DNA of 64,000 nt from Bacillota bacterium. Its GTDB lineage: Bacteria; Bacillota; Clostridia; Lachnospirales; Lachnospiraceae. The notes under the pieces were generated by a model that saw only the letters and a program-made list of their open reading frames with translations, had not been told where the DNA came from and ran no database searches. The position numbers and the translations under genes were made by a program. The DNA is taken from the NCBI GenBank assembly GCA_023390555.1, contig JAEWCQ010000043.1:62001-126000 (forward strand). The letters are read 5' to 3'. This document shows positions 41,215 to 49,545 of the stretch, piece after piece (within the stretch, counting starts at the first letter, position 1; each line of letters opens with the position of its first letter).

Positions 41215-42177
41215 TTATTCAGGCATTTTCAACTGTTCGAATTGCTTTCCTAAAATTTCGGTTGCCCAGTTATAAGTATCCATCGTCTCATACTGTCGGT
41301 ACTCACATTCCAGCGAAGCCAAAAGCATCAGATAAATATCATACCACAGTGCTCTGCATTTTTGATTCCTGCTTAAATTTTCTAATCCATATCCCTTTTG
41401 AAACCAGGTATTTTCGGCATAGGTTCGAAATCCCACTTCCATTAACGGATCAGCCCAGATACTGCGTTCCCAGTCAATAATACCCGTTATATTTCCATTT
41501 TCCACAAAAATATTGCCATCCCAGCAATCCCAATGTACCAGTCTCGGCTCTGTTACTTCGTTGAAAGCGGATTCGTCCCGTTTCAGATATTCCCACATTT
41601 CTTCCAAAGAGATTTTCAAATCCACGTTCGCACGTCTGGCATCTGACACAACACCTTCCATCATTTTGCAAAAAACAGGATACCAGATCCTTCCTTGATA
41701 TTCTGGCAGTCCCGGATATCCAAAGCAGGAGCAGCTGATATCATTTATTTTTTTGATCATCCTGCCTGTCTTCAAATAAATCTGATGTATTGTATCATCG
41801 GCAAGGCTTTCTTTGATGGAATTTAAGCTGCGTCCTTCCAGCTTTTCCATGAAGAAGTACGGGGAGGGACAAATTGTACAGCTGGCATCGTAACCCAGCA
41901 TTTCCGGTATCGGGATGTCTGTGTGTTCCGCAACCATTTTCATTGCTTCCACTTCAATGAACATCATATTTTTTTCACAGGTCATAACAGGAACCCCTTT
42001 TGGCGGAGCAACTTTTAAAACAACAACTTTGCCGCTTTTCAGGATAACCTCATACGCCACATTAAAATATCCTTCCGTCAGTTCGCTGTATGCTTTCAGT
42101 TCGTCAAAAGGAAACATTTTTTTTACCATTTTATAAATGGTGCTTTCACTTTGCTTATTTTTTGTCAGACTGTTCAT
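41215..42177 (-). CDS. APH/choline-kinase-type phosphotransferase
   Basis: A 320-residue kinase-fold protein. It shows the nucleotide-binding Lys in KVVVLKVAPP, the catalytic loop VHWDCWDGNIFV (HxDxxxxN) and the metal-binding Asp in GIIDWERSIWADP. This family includes aminoglycoside phosphotransferases and many small-molecule kinases; the substrate cannot be stated. GGGAAAAACT precedes the ATG. A resistance role would be speculative, although it lies near VanZ and an exporter. Confidence 0.87.
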   Translation of the reverse strand: MNSLTKNKQSESTIYKMVKKMFPFDELKAYSELTEGYFNVAYEVILKSGKVVVLKVAPPKGVPVMTCEKNMMFIEVEAMKMVAEHTDIPIPEMLGYDASCTICPSPYFFMEKLEGRSLNSIKESLADDTIHQIYLKTGRMIKKINDISCSCFGYPGLPEYQGRIWYPVFCKMMEGVVSDARRANVDLKISLEEMWEYLKRDESAFNEVTEPRLVHWDCWDGNIFVENGNITGIIDWERSIWADPLMEVGFRTYAENTWFQKGYGLENLSRNQKCRALWYDIYLMLLASLECEYRQYETMDTYNWATEILGKQFEQLKMPE

Positions 42178-42261
42178 AGTTTTTCCCTTTCCGTATTTAT
42201 TTCATTCCCAGACCTACAATGAGACTTTTATACCATTTCTTATCTGCTTCTTTTCCTGCTT

Positions 42262-44766
42262 TTAATTATACACTTCCCGTAATTTTTCAACAATACTGCC
42301 ACTCTGTGTTTTCCAATAAATCCACACCGGCACCACCATACATAAGATTCCTGTCACGACAACCAGAACTACATTGCTGATCCAGGGAATTACATATTCC
42401 ATTCCATATAGATTCATGCTCTGGAATACAAGATAACTCAGTGGCGTTCCCACAAGCAGCGACAAAGCAAGGGATATCGCAGCATATCCAGCTCCCTCAT
42501 ATGCCAAGACCCGACGCAGTTGTTTTGAAGTCATTCCAATACTCTCAAGTGTTGCAAATTCTTGTAAGCGGCTCTGAATGCTGGCTGCCATCATATTAAA
42601 GTAATTAAGTACTGCAAGTAATGCCATAATGATTCCAATACTGTTTCCCAAAATCTTTACCTGTGTTTCCGTTTTCTTCATATCGCTGTATCGATCTAAT
42701 TTAGAATCATAAGAAATTTGATCCACATCTGTAAAAATCTTTTTTACTTTTGCTTCTGTAGATTTTGAAAATGCCTGATCATAAGTGATATGAATCAATT
42801 CTGTGGTAGTTTCTCCCAAAAGCTTTTTGGCATATTGTTCACTTACAATCAGTTCTGGCGCATATCCACCTGAAAAATAGGCAGGATTTAAACTTCCCGG
42901 CACAACGGCTGCAATCATAATCGTATGTGTGGTCTGTTCATCTCCCGGGAAATAGAAATTCACAGTTTTTCCACTCATTCCTTCATCTTCTCCATTCATG
43001 AAGAAGTTCACGGTTACTGCAATTTCACCTTTCTCAAATTTTTCTTTATCAAGAACTCCGCCCATACTACCGTCCAACTGATTGAATTCATTTTCATCAA
43101 TCCCAATAAACCTTGTTGTAAAAAATTTATTTTCCGGATTTTCTTTATACTCAGTAAGATCTTTTTCATAATTTCCGGGACTAAATCTCGACTCATATAA
43201 TTTTCGAAAGAAAGTCCCATGGACCTCTTCCTGATAAGGAATTACTACTTCTGTTGAAGATACCACTCCAACATTCTTTATCCCTTCTGTATTCCGAATC
43301 TCTTTTATCTGATCATCGGTTATGAGTGATTCATCATCTTCCAGTATTGTTTCATTCTGAAACAGGATATCATAGGAATAAATAGTATTTAAAACAGATT
43401 TTGCATCATTTTCTTTTATCACTACATTTACAATGAAAAAAAGCGAAACAGCAATCACAAAAGAAAGAAAAATAATCGAGGCCTGTTTCTTATCCCGGAA
43501 TATATTCTGAATAGCCATACTGGAAAGACTGCCATTCATCGTTTTACGTTTCTTCCTTCCCCTACTTGCAGGAAGATACCGCATAGCTTCTATCGGAGAG
43601 CATTGTGCTACAATGGAAGCCGGCTTCTTACTGCTAATCATATTCGTGGCAAAAGCAAACAAACTTGCAATGAAATAAATCCATGGGCTGGCTGTGACAA
43701 TATCATTTACTGCAAGCGTTGGATTTGCAATATGGATGATCTGCGGAATAATTCCATTCGCTGCAGCTATTCCAAGCAATAACCCAATAGGTATGCCAGC
43801 ATAGGAATTCCATAATGACTGTTTGTAAATCATACTTTTTAATTGCTTCGAAGTCATACCGATTGTTTTAAGCTGACCATAGTACCGGATATCTTTGGTA
43901 ATAGAAATAGATAGCGTATTGTAAATAAACAGATATCCACTCAAAAAAATCATTGCTAACATTCCGGCAAGTCCCATGGCCATTTTGCAGAAACTGGAAA
44001 TGGTATCGTAGTCTGCTGAAATGATCTGATTGTGATCAAGATCAATTACATTTTGCAGCTTTACAATATCTTCCTTTGAATACAATGGATTCTTCAATGT
44101 TATTTTCAAGCTTCCCTGTGTATAATCCGTCTGCTTTACCCCGGTTTCTTCAAAGAAATCCTTTGAAACATATGCACGGTTACTTCCAGAATAATCTTTA
44201 TAATAACCACTTAATACAAACTCTTTCTGCAATGTCTCCTGGCTTGCATTGTTTTCATTTAACGTGTAGTATTCCAGGACAATGCTCATTCCAAGCTCTG
44301 GTTTTGTTATTCCCATCGCATTCAGTGCACTGTTCGATAACATAATTTCATTTTCTTTTTCCGGATAAGCTCCCTCGTAGTAATCAAGTGCCGGAATACA
44401 CTGTTTTTTCCAGCAGATGTCATCTATCCAGAACATTCTTATTTTTTCTAAGGTAATATTCTGATAAGATTCCATCATTGCGCACTTCACTGCTACACCA
44501 GCGTCTTTTACACTATCCATGGAACGTATCTTTTTGACCTGATCTGCTCTTGGTTCTGATAATTCAATATCATAATCCATACCGTTCATTTGAACCTGAC
44601 GGGTGGAAATCGTATTCCAATAACGGAATCCCAATGCAATTACCACAGTGATTAAAAATGTTGTAAGGCAGATTGCAATTATCGTCAACAAATTACGTTT
44701 TTTATTTCCCCCATATGTAGTTTTTGCAACTTCTGATATGACTTTCTGATTCTTTACGGTAATCAT
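42262..44766 (-). CDS. FtsX-type ABC exporter permease
   Basis: An 834-residue MacB/FtsX-superfamily permease. One membrane helix near residue 40 (NLLTIIAICLTTFLITVVIA), an extracellular domain, and FtsX helices around 260-400 (e.g. MIFLSGYLFIYNTLSISITK) are followed by a second half with the same plan, ending in VIPWISNVVLVVVTGILCMV. Such permeases export or extract peptides and lipids in resistance modules. The ATG at 44766 follows the ATPase stop; GGAGG is 11 bases upstream, within the ATPase's last codons. A two-component system directly upstream probably controls it. Confidence 0.9.
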   Translation of the reverse strand: MITVKNQKVISEVAKTTYGGNKKRNLLTIIAICLTTFLITVVIALGFRYWNTISTRQVQMNGMDYDIELSEPRADQVKKIRSMDSVKDAGVAVKCAMMESYQNITLEKIRMFWIDDICWKKQCIPALDYYEGAYPEKENEIMLSNSALNAMGITKPELGMSIVLEYYTLNENNASQETLQKEFVLSGYYKDYSGSNRAYVSKDFFEETGVKQTDYTQGSLKITLKNPLYSKEDIVKLQNVIDLDHNQIISADYDTISSFCKMAMGLAGMLAMIFLSGYLFIYNTLSISITKDIRYYGQLKTIGMTSKQLKSMIYKQSLWNSYAGIPIGLLLGIAAANGIIPQIIHIANPTLAVNDIVTASPWIYFIASLFAFATNMISSKKPASIVAQCSPIEAMRYLPASRGRKKRKTMNGSLSSMAIQNIFRDKKQASIIFLSFVIAVSLFFIVNVVIKENDAKSVLNTIYSYDILFQNETILEDDESLITDDQIKEIRNTEGIKNVGVVSSTEVVIPYQEEVHGTFFRKLYESRFSPGNYEKDLTEYKENPENKFFTTRFIGIDENEFNQLDGSMGGVLDKEKFEKGEIAVTVNFFMNGEDEGMSGKTVNFYFPGDEQTTHTIMIAAVVPGSLNPAYFSGGYAPELIVSEQYAKKLLGETTTELIHITYDQAFSKSTEAKVKKIFTDVDQISYDSKLDRYSDMKKTETQVKILGNSIGIIMALLAVLNYFNMMAASIQSRLQEFATLESIGMTSKQLRRVLAYEGAGYAAISLALSLLVGTPLSYLVFQSMNLYGMEYVIPWISNVVLVVVTGILCMVVPVWIYWKTQSGSIVEKLREVYN

Positions 44767-44767
44767 A

Positions 44768-45442
44768 TCAATCATCACCTCCACATATCTTTCCATCTTC
44801 AATTCTCACAATACGCCCAGCCATCTGTGCGATTTCATTATTGTGCGTAATCATTACTACCGTCTGTCCAAATCTTTCACTGGATGTCTTGATTAATCCC
44901 AGCACATCCTGACTGGTTCCACTGTCCAGATTTCCGGTTGGTTCGTCTGCCAGAATGATTGCAGGTTTTGCTGCCAGGGCCCTTGCTAAAGCAACTCTCT
45001 GCTGCTGTCCCCCAGATAATTGATTTGGCATCATTTCTATCTTTTCTGATAATCCAAGCATTTCAATGATCTGTTTCACATAGTTTTTATCCGGCTTAAT
45101 GCCATCCAGTTTAATTGGCAGCACAATATTCTCATATACATTCATGTATTGGAGCAAATTGTAATTCTGGAATACAAAACCAATTTTTCTCCTCCGAAAA
45201 ATCGTAAGTTCATCCTTCGTCAGTTTGGATATGTCTTTTCCGTCCACGATGACCTTTCCGCCGGTTGGAGTATCCAATCCTCCAAGCATATGCAGTAATG
45301 TCGATTTACCACTTCCAGATTTTCCGACAATTGCCGCAAACTCACCCTTATGAATCGATAAATCGACTCCATCCAGAGCTTTTACCAGGTTATTACCCAT
45401 CTGGTAATATTTTTTCAATTGTTCTGTGATTAAAAGATCCAT
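44768..45442 (-). CDS. ABC exporter ATPase, MacB/LolD type
   Basis: A 224-residue ATPase. Walker A is GKSGSGKST (40-48), signature LSGGQQQRVALARALA, Walker B ILADEPTGNLD, and switch ITHNNEIA. The NLD ending and short length are typical of the MacB/LolD/BceA class. GGAGGG precedes the ATG. It is first in the transporter operon, and direct repeats in its promoter region look like response-regulator sites. Confidence 0.95.
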   Translation of the reverse strand: MDLLITEQLKKYYQMGNNLVKALDGVDLSIHKGEFAAIVGKSGSGKSTLLHMLGGLDTPTGGKVIVDGKDISKLTKDELTIFRRRKIGFVFQNYNLLQYMNVYENIVLPIKLDGIKPDKNYVKQIIEMLGLSEKIEMMPNQLSGGQQQRVALARALAAKPAIILADEPTGNLDSGTSQDVLGLIKTSSERFGQTVVMITHNNEIAQMAGRIVRIEDGKICGGDD

Positions 45443-45490
45443 TTTGTTCTACCCTCCGATTTCCTGTTTTATCCCGTACTATAAACAAAA

Positions 45491-45531
45491 AATCTTTCTC
45501 AAATCTTTCTGAAAAGTGACACTTTTGACAC
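45491..45531 (-). promoter_or_regulatory. Direct repeats upstream of the exporter operon, probable response-regulator sites
   Basis: AATCTTTCT occurs at 45491-45499 and 45502-45510 (period 11). TGACAC occurs at 45517-45522 and 45526-45531 (period 9). A -10-like TATAGT (minus strand, near 45480) lies downstream without a good -35, which suits activation by the OmpR-type regulator encoded next door. Confidence 0.55.
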
Positions 45532-45535
45532 ATTG

Positions 45536-45562
45536 AAAAATGCAGCCAACGGCTGACTGCAT
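45536..45562 (-). terminator. Rho-independent terminator of the two-component operon
   Basis: ATGCAG-CAGCC pairs with GGCTG-CTGCAT and is followed by TTTTTC on the minus strand, immediately after the kinase stop codon. Confidence 0.82.
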
Positions 45563-45564
45563 TA

Positions 45565-46485
45565 CTACATGGGATTTCGAGGAAAAAACAACTGAAATAC
45601 GGCTCCTTTTCCCGGTTTTGAATTCACTTTCACATACCCCCCCTGTTTGGAGAGCACTTCTCTCACTAAATATAAACCAATGCCAAATCCAGACGTATCA
45701 TTAACTTTTGGAGATCGATAAAACCGCTGAAAGATCAATCCCTGCTCTTCCTCAGCAATACCAACTCCGCAATCGCTGATCGACAGACAAAGAAAAGAAT
45801 CATATACCACTTCCTTTATCTCTATTTCAGAATCGTTCGGCGCATACTTGATCGCATTATCCAGCACATTGCCGATTGCTTCTACTGACCATTTTACATC
45901 TGCATAACACTCAACGTTTTTTTCGTCATATCGAATCGCTATATTCTCTTTCAACGCTTCCAATTCCACAAGCTGACATGCTTGATTTACAAGTTCAGAT
46001 ACAGGAACTTTTACTGGAGATACCCGGATCATCTCCTGTTCCGTACGCGAGGATTTCACCAGTTCCTTCATGAAAAAATCCAATTTATCAGATTGGTTCT
46101 GAACTTTCTCTGCCAGTTTATAGGCTTCGTCACTTAATTCCTGTTCTTTTAAAAGCCCTGAATACAGCATAATATTTGACAATGGCGTTCGAACCTGATG
46201 CGAAATGTCGGAAATAAGCGATTTAATACTATCCCTTTCCTCCTGTGCCTGATTCCGCTGCATTTCCGCAATTTGTACGACTCGATTCAAACGCTCTGAT
46301 ATTGCGGAATCCATTGATTCGTCATAATCTGTGTCAATCGTATTTCCGCTTAATACCTGATCCAATTTGTCTAACATCTGCTGCATTGTCTTCTCTGTTT
46401 TCTTCCGATATAACATAATAAAAACAGCAGCAATCAGAATTAAGATTCCAATAACAATGCACACCATAATGAAATACCAGTTCAT
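45565..46485 (-). CDS. Sensor histidine kinase paired with the exporter
   Basis: A 306-residue kinase with one N-terminal membrane helix (FIMVCIVIGILILIAAVFIM) and practically no extracellular domain. It has the H-box SDISHQVRTPLSNI (His96), N-box DNAIKYAP and G-box GFGIGLYLVREV. Kinases of this build often sense through the ABC transporter they control, as in BceS-type modules; here they sit side by side. The ATG at 46485 follows GGGAGAG; a longer frame lies within the regulator gene. Confidence 0.92.
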   Translation of the reverse strand: MNWYFIMVCIVIGILILIAAVFIMLYRKKTEKTMQQMLDKLDQVLSGNTIDTDYDESMDSAISERLNRVVQIAEMQRNQAQEERDSIKSLISDISHQVRTPLSNIMLYSGLLKEQELSDEAYKLAEKVQNQSDKLDFFMKELVKSSRTEQEMIRVSPVKVPVSELVNQACQLVELEALKENIAIRYDEKNVECYADVKWSVEAIGNVLDNAIKYAPNDSEIEIKEVVYDSFLCLSISDCGVGIAEEEQGLIFQRFYRSPKVNDTSGFGIGLYLVREVLSKQGGYVKVNSKPGKGAVFQLFFPRNPM

Positions 46486-46486
46486 T

Positions 46487-47161
46487 TCAGCTCTCCCACG
46501 TATACCCTTTTCCATAAATTGTCCTGATGTGTTTCGGCTCTGATGATTTATCCTCAAGCTTATCTCTTAATCTGCGAATTCCAACAGAAAGTGCATTATC
46601 TTCTACAAATTCTGTTCCATCCGGCCAGCTCCATTCCAATAATCGATCCCTTGTCAGTATCTGCCCTTCATTGAATACAAGAATATAGAGAATACGCTGC
46701 TCCGTTTTACTCAATTCAATCGAAACTCCATCCTTATAAAATTCCATGGTTTCAAAATGAAACTCGAATTTGCCGTTTTTATATTCTTTTCCCTGTTCAT
46801 TTGAGGTCCGTCGAAGTAACGCACGAATTCTTGCCCTAAGCACCATCAGACTAAAAGGTTTTGTAATATAATCATCGGCACCATTTTCCAATCCCGTTAC
46901 AATATCAAGCTCCATGTCTTTTGCCGTCAATAGTACCGTCGGTGTCTTGCTCGTTTTTCTTATTTCTTTGCACAAATCAAGACCGCTTCCATCCGGAAGG
47001 TTTATGTCCAGGATAAAAAGATCCATTTTTCGTTTTTTTATCTGTAATCTGGCGTCGGCAATTGTATTGCAAAGGAGAAAGGATAAATTTTCATCCTGTA
47101 ATGCCAACTGTATTCCCTCCGCTAAATCTTCATCATCCTCTAATATCAGAATATACTGCAT
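46487..47161 (-). CDS. OmpR-family response regulator paired with the exporter
   Basis: A 224-residue regulator with acidic residues ILEDDEDL, phosphorylated Asp52 in LFILDINLPDGSG, Lys in ITKPF, and a winged helix (IELSKTEQRILYILVFNEGQ, DNALSVGIRRLRDKLED). The start at 47161 follows AAGGAAAT. It forms an operon with the kinase and probably binds the direct repeats upstream of the exporter genes. Confidence 0.94.
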   Translation of the reverse strand: MQYILILEDDEDLAEGIQLALQDENLSFLLCNTIADARLQIKKRKMDLFILDINLPDGSGLDLCKEIRKTSKTPTVLLTAKDMELDIVTGLENGADDYITKPFSLMVLRARIRALLRRTSNEQGKEYKNGKFEFHFETMEFYKDGVSIELSKTEQRILYILVFNEGQILTRDRLLEWSWPDGTEFVEDNALSVGIRRLRDKLEDKSSEPKHIRTIYGKGYTWES

Positions 47162-47272
47162 ATATGATTTCCTTCTTTGAAATATACGTTTTCTTAATTC
47201 TATCATAGCGTCCTGTCTCCAACAACCATCCTTTTTTCAGATCTAAAAGGTTGGCTCTGTTAAAACCAGAAG

Positions 47273-47302
47273 AAAACAGACTGATCCATGCCAGTCTGTT
47301 TC
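47273..47302 (-). terminator. Rho-independent terminator of the dCache chemoreceptor gene
   Basis: AAACAGACTG pairs with CAGTCTGTTT, followed on the minus strand by TTTTCTTC. It separates the chemoreceptor from the response regulator. Confidence 0.85.
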
Positions 47303-47309
47303 GTAGGTA

Positions 47310-49409
47310 TTATACCAAAAATCGCTGTATCATCATCTTCATTTCTTCTGATTCTTTATCCAGCCTGCCCGCTGCTGCCTTTAACTTAGCCACTACCTCC
47401 AGCTGATTCACCATGTTACTGTCCATTTGTTCCGCTGCGGCTGCCGACTGCTGCGCAGTAGCTGAAATGTTTTGTATGTTCCCAAGTGTTTCTGTTTTTG
47501 CATCTTCCATATAACCCATCTGCGAAACAATTATTTTCGCAAACTCCGAGAGTTCTGATACGCTGTCATTCATTTTGTGAAACATTTGCTCGGTATTCAT
47601 CAGCGCTGCTTCCTGACTGTCCATTGCACGCTTTGTCTTTCTGGCACTTTCCACGGTTGCAACCGTTTCTGTTTTCATCGTAAGCAGAATCTTCCCTATT
47701 TCAGAAGCTGCTGCTTCTGACTGTATTGCGAGCTTTCGAATCTCATCTGCAACAACTGCAAAGCCCTTTCCTGCTTCCCCAGCCCGCGCAGCTTCAATCG
47801 AAGCATTCAGCGACAGCAGATTTGTGTTTTCTGAAATAGCGTTAATAGATTCGACAAACGCTGTAATCGCCACAGAATTCTGATTCAGTCTTTCTACGTC
47901 CGAGATTACGCGATTCGTAACCTTTGCAGTTTCCTGATCCATCTCATTGAGTTTTTGCATGGTTAAGATTCCATTTTCCACAATCTCATTCGCCCGCATT
48001 ACAATATGCTCAATTCCTGCAGCTGTACCATTTACCTGCGCGATCAGCCTGGCCAGACGATTCATCTGCTCCAGACATTTCTGTGTATCATCTGCCTGTT
48101 GCAGCACACCGTCTCCGATATCTGCCGATGCTGCTTTAATTCCATTTGTGGATTCCAGCAGTTCCTGCGACACCTGCATCATATGGTTCGAAGAATCAAA
48201 TACCTGTTCACTGGACTGGTGCATCTTTTGGATGACTCCTTTCATATTCTCCATCATTGCATTGACGCAGGTACTCAGCAGATGAAATTCATCTTTTCGC
48301 TTGTCCTTGACACGCATGGTCAAATCACCATCTGCGCTTTTGGACAAGACTCTGTTTACTCTTCCGATGGAATTCCCTATATCCGCAGCAAGCAGTATAC
48401 TAAGCAAAATCCCGATCAAAACACCGGCAAACACAATTGCATAGGTTGTATTCTTTACTGCATCAGCCTGCCCGGTAATCATCTCTTCCGGTATGAATGT
48501 ATATACCACCGCATTGATATCATCGATTTTTTTTGTCAGATATAAATATCTTGTTCCATGATAGTTCACATATTGATTTTCATCCGCACCGATTTGCCTG
48601 TCCAGTTGTCCGATGGAAAACTTATCCGTCGTATTTCCAACGGTAATCTCCCGTCCATCGCCTGTTTGAAACACTTCAATACTGCCGCTTGGAAGTTCGC
48701 TCTGTTCTAATGTATCTGTAACAAATTCCTTGGAGAGATCAACAATAATATAGCCAACTCCCTTACCTGAATGATCAAGCAGTCTGCGAATGCAGCACAC
48801 ACTGTAATCATCCTGCGTTTTGCCGGTAATAGCATCCAGACCTTTGTGATATCCAAGCCATACGGTTTTCGCATTGTCAAGATCACTGATTTCCTGAAAC
48901 TCATCTGTTTGCGTAAACTTGGTGTAAGTATCCGCCGGCATATTATTGTTGTTTGCTCCAATCGGTTTTAATGTTTCTGCCAGAACATAGATTTCACTTA
49001 TATTTTTCTCTGTCATTGCCGTGGTATAGATCAAAGAGTCCAGTTCCTGTTCCTTCTCTCCTTGTGATACCGTATCATTGCTCCAGTATTTTCCGTAGTA
49101 TTTTGATAACGTATCATTGCAGGCAAGCTGAACATTCTTTGCTTCAGCGGAAGCAACTACCGTTTGAAAATAGCGTTCCATCATATTCAGATCTGAATTC
49201 ATCGTGGATTCATAATTACTCACAATTCCATAAGATGCTTTCTTGTAGGAAATCATCCCCAATACAATCAGAAGTACAACCAGAATCATAAATGCCAGAA
49301 AAAGTTTCAGTCGTATGCTGTACCAGAATTTTATACGGCCTGCTGCTTTCTGCTTACTCTGTTTTTCTTTCACCGTGTTTTGCTTGTTCCTTTTTTTCTG
49401 AATCTTCAT
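47310..49409 (-). CDS. Methyl-accepting chemotaxis protein with extracellular dCache-type sensor
   Basis: A 699-residue chemoreceptor. The first membrane helix (KLFLAFMILVVLLIVLGMIS) and a second near residue 330 enclose an extracellular double-Cache-like sensor of about 280 residues. HAMP and the signalling domain follow, with tip NTNLLSLNASIEAARAGEAG. Such sensors bind amino acids, organic acids or sugars; the ligand is unknown. I start it at the ATG at 49409 after GAGGTG. It borders the xylan-type operon, so a plant-glycan-related attractant is possible but unproven. Confidence 0.93.
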   Translation of the reverse strand: MKIQKKRNKQNTVKEKQSKQKAAGRIKFWYSIRLKLFLAFMILVVLLIVLGMISYKKASYGIVSNYESTMNSDLNMMERYFQTVVASAEAKNVQLACNDTLSKYYGKYWSNDTVSQGEKEQELDSLIYTTAMTEKNISEIYVLAETLKPIGANNNNMPADTYTKFTQTDEFQEISDLDNAKTVWLGYHKGLDAITGKTQDDYSVCCIRRLLDHSGKGVGYIIVDLSKEFVTDTLEQSELPSGSIEVFQTGDGREITVGNTTDKFSIGQLDRQIGADENQYVNYHGTRYLYLTKKIDDINAVVYTFIPEEMITGQADAVKNTTYAIVFAGVLIGILLSILLAADIGNSIGRVNRVLSKSADGDLTMRVKDKRKDEFHLLSTCVNAMMENMKGVIQKMHQSSEQVFDSSNHMMQVSQELLESTNGIKAASADIGDGVLQQADDTQKCLEQMNRLARLIAQVNGTAAGIEHIVMRANEIVENGILTMQKLNEMDQETAKVTNRVISDVERLNQNSVAITAFVESINAISENTNLLSLNASIEAARAGEAGKGFAVVADEIRKLAIQSEAAASEIGKILLTMKTETVATVESARKTKRAMDSQEAALMNTEQMFHKMNDSVSELSEFAKIIVSQMGYMEDAKTETLGNIQNISATAQQSAAAAEQMDSNMVNQLEVVAKLKAAAGRLDKESEEMKMMIQRFLV

Positions 49410-49447
49410 AACCATCACCTCATTGTACACATCATCTGTTCTTCTCT

Positions 49448-49505
49448 AAAAAAAGACGAACCTTTTGCAACCCTTAAAGACTCTCTTTAAAGCTGCAAAA
49501 GGTTC
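49448..49505 (-). terminator. Rho-independent terminator of the xylo-oligosaccharide operon
   Basis: GAACCTTTTGCA pairs with TGCAAAAGGTTC, with an inner TTAAAGA/TCTTTAA stem, followed by TCTTTTTT on the minus strand. It lies about 40 bases past the GH3 stop. Confidence 0.88.
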
Positions 49506-49545
49506 CAATGAACTCACTCACTGAGTGCTCCATAACTATGCATCC

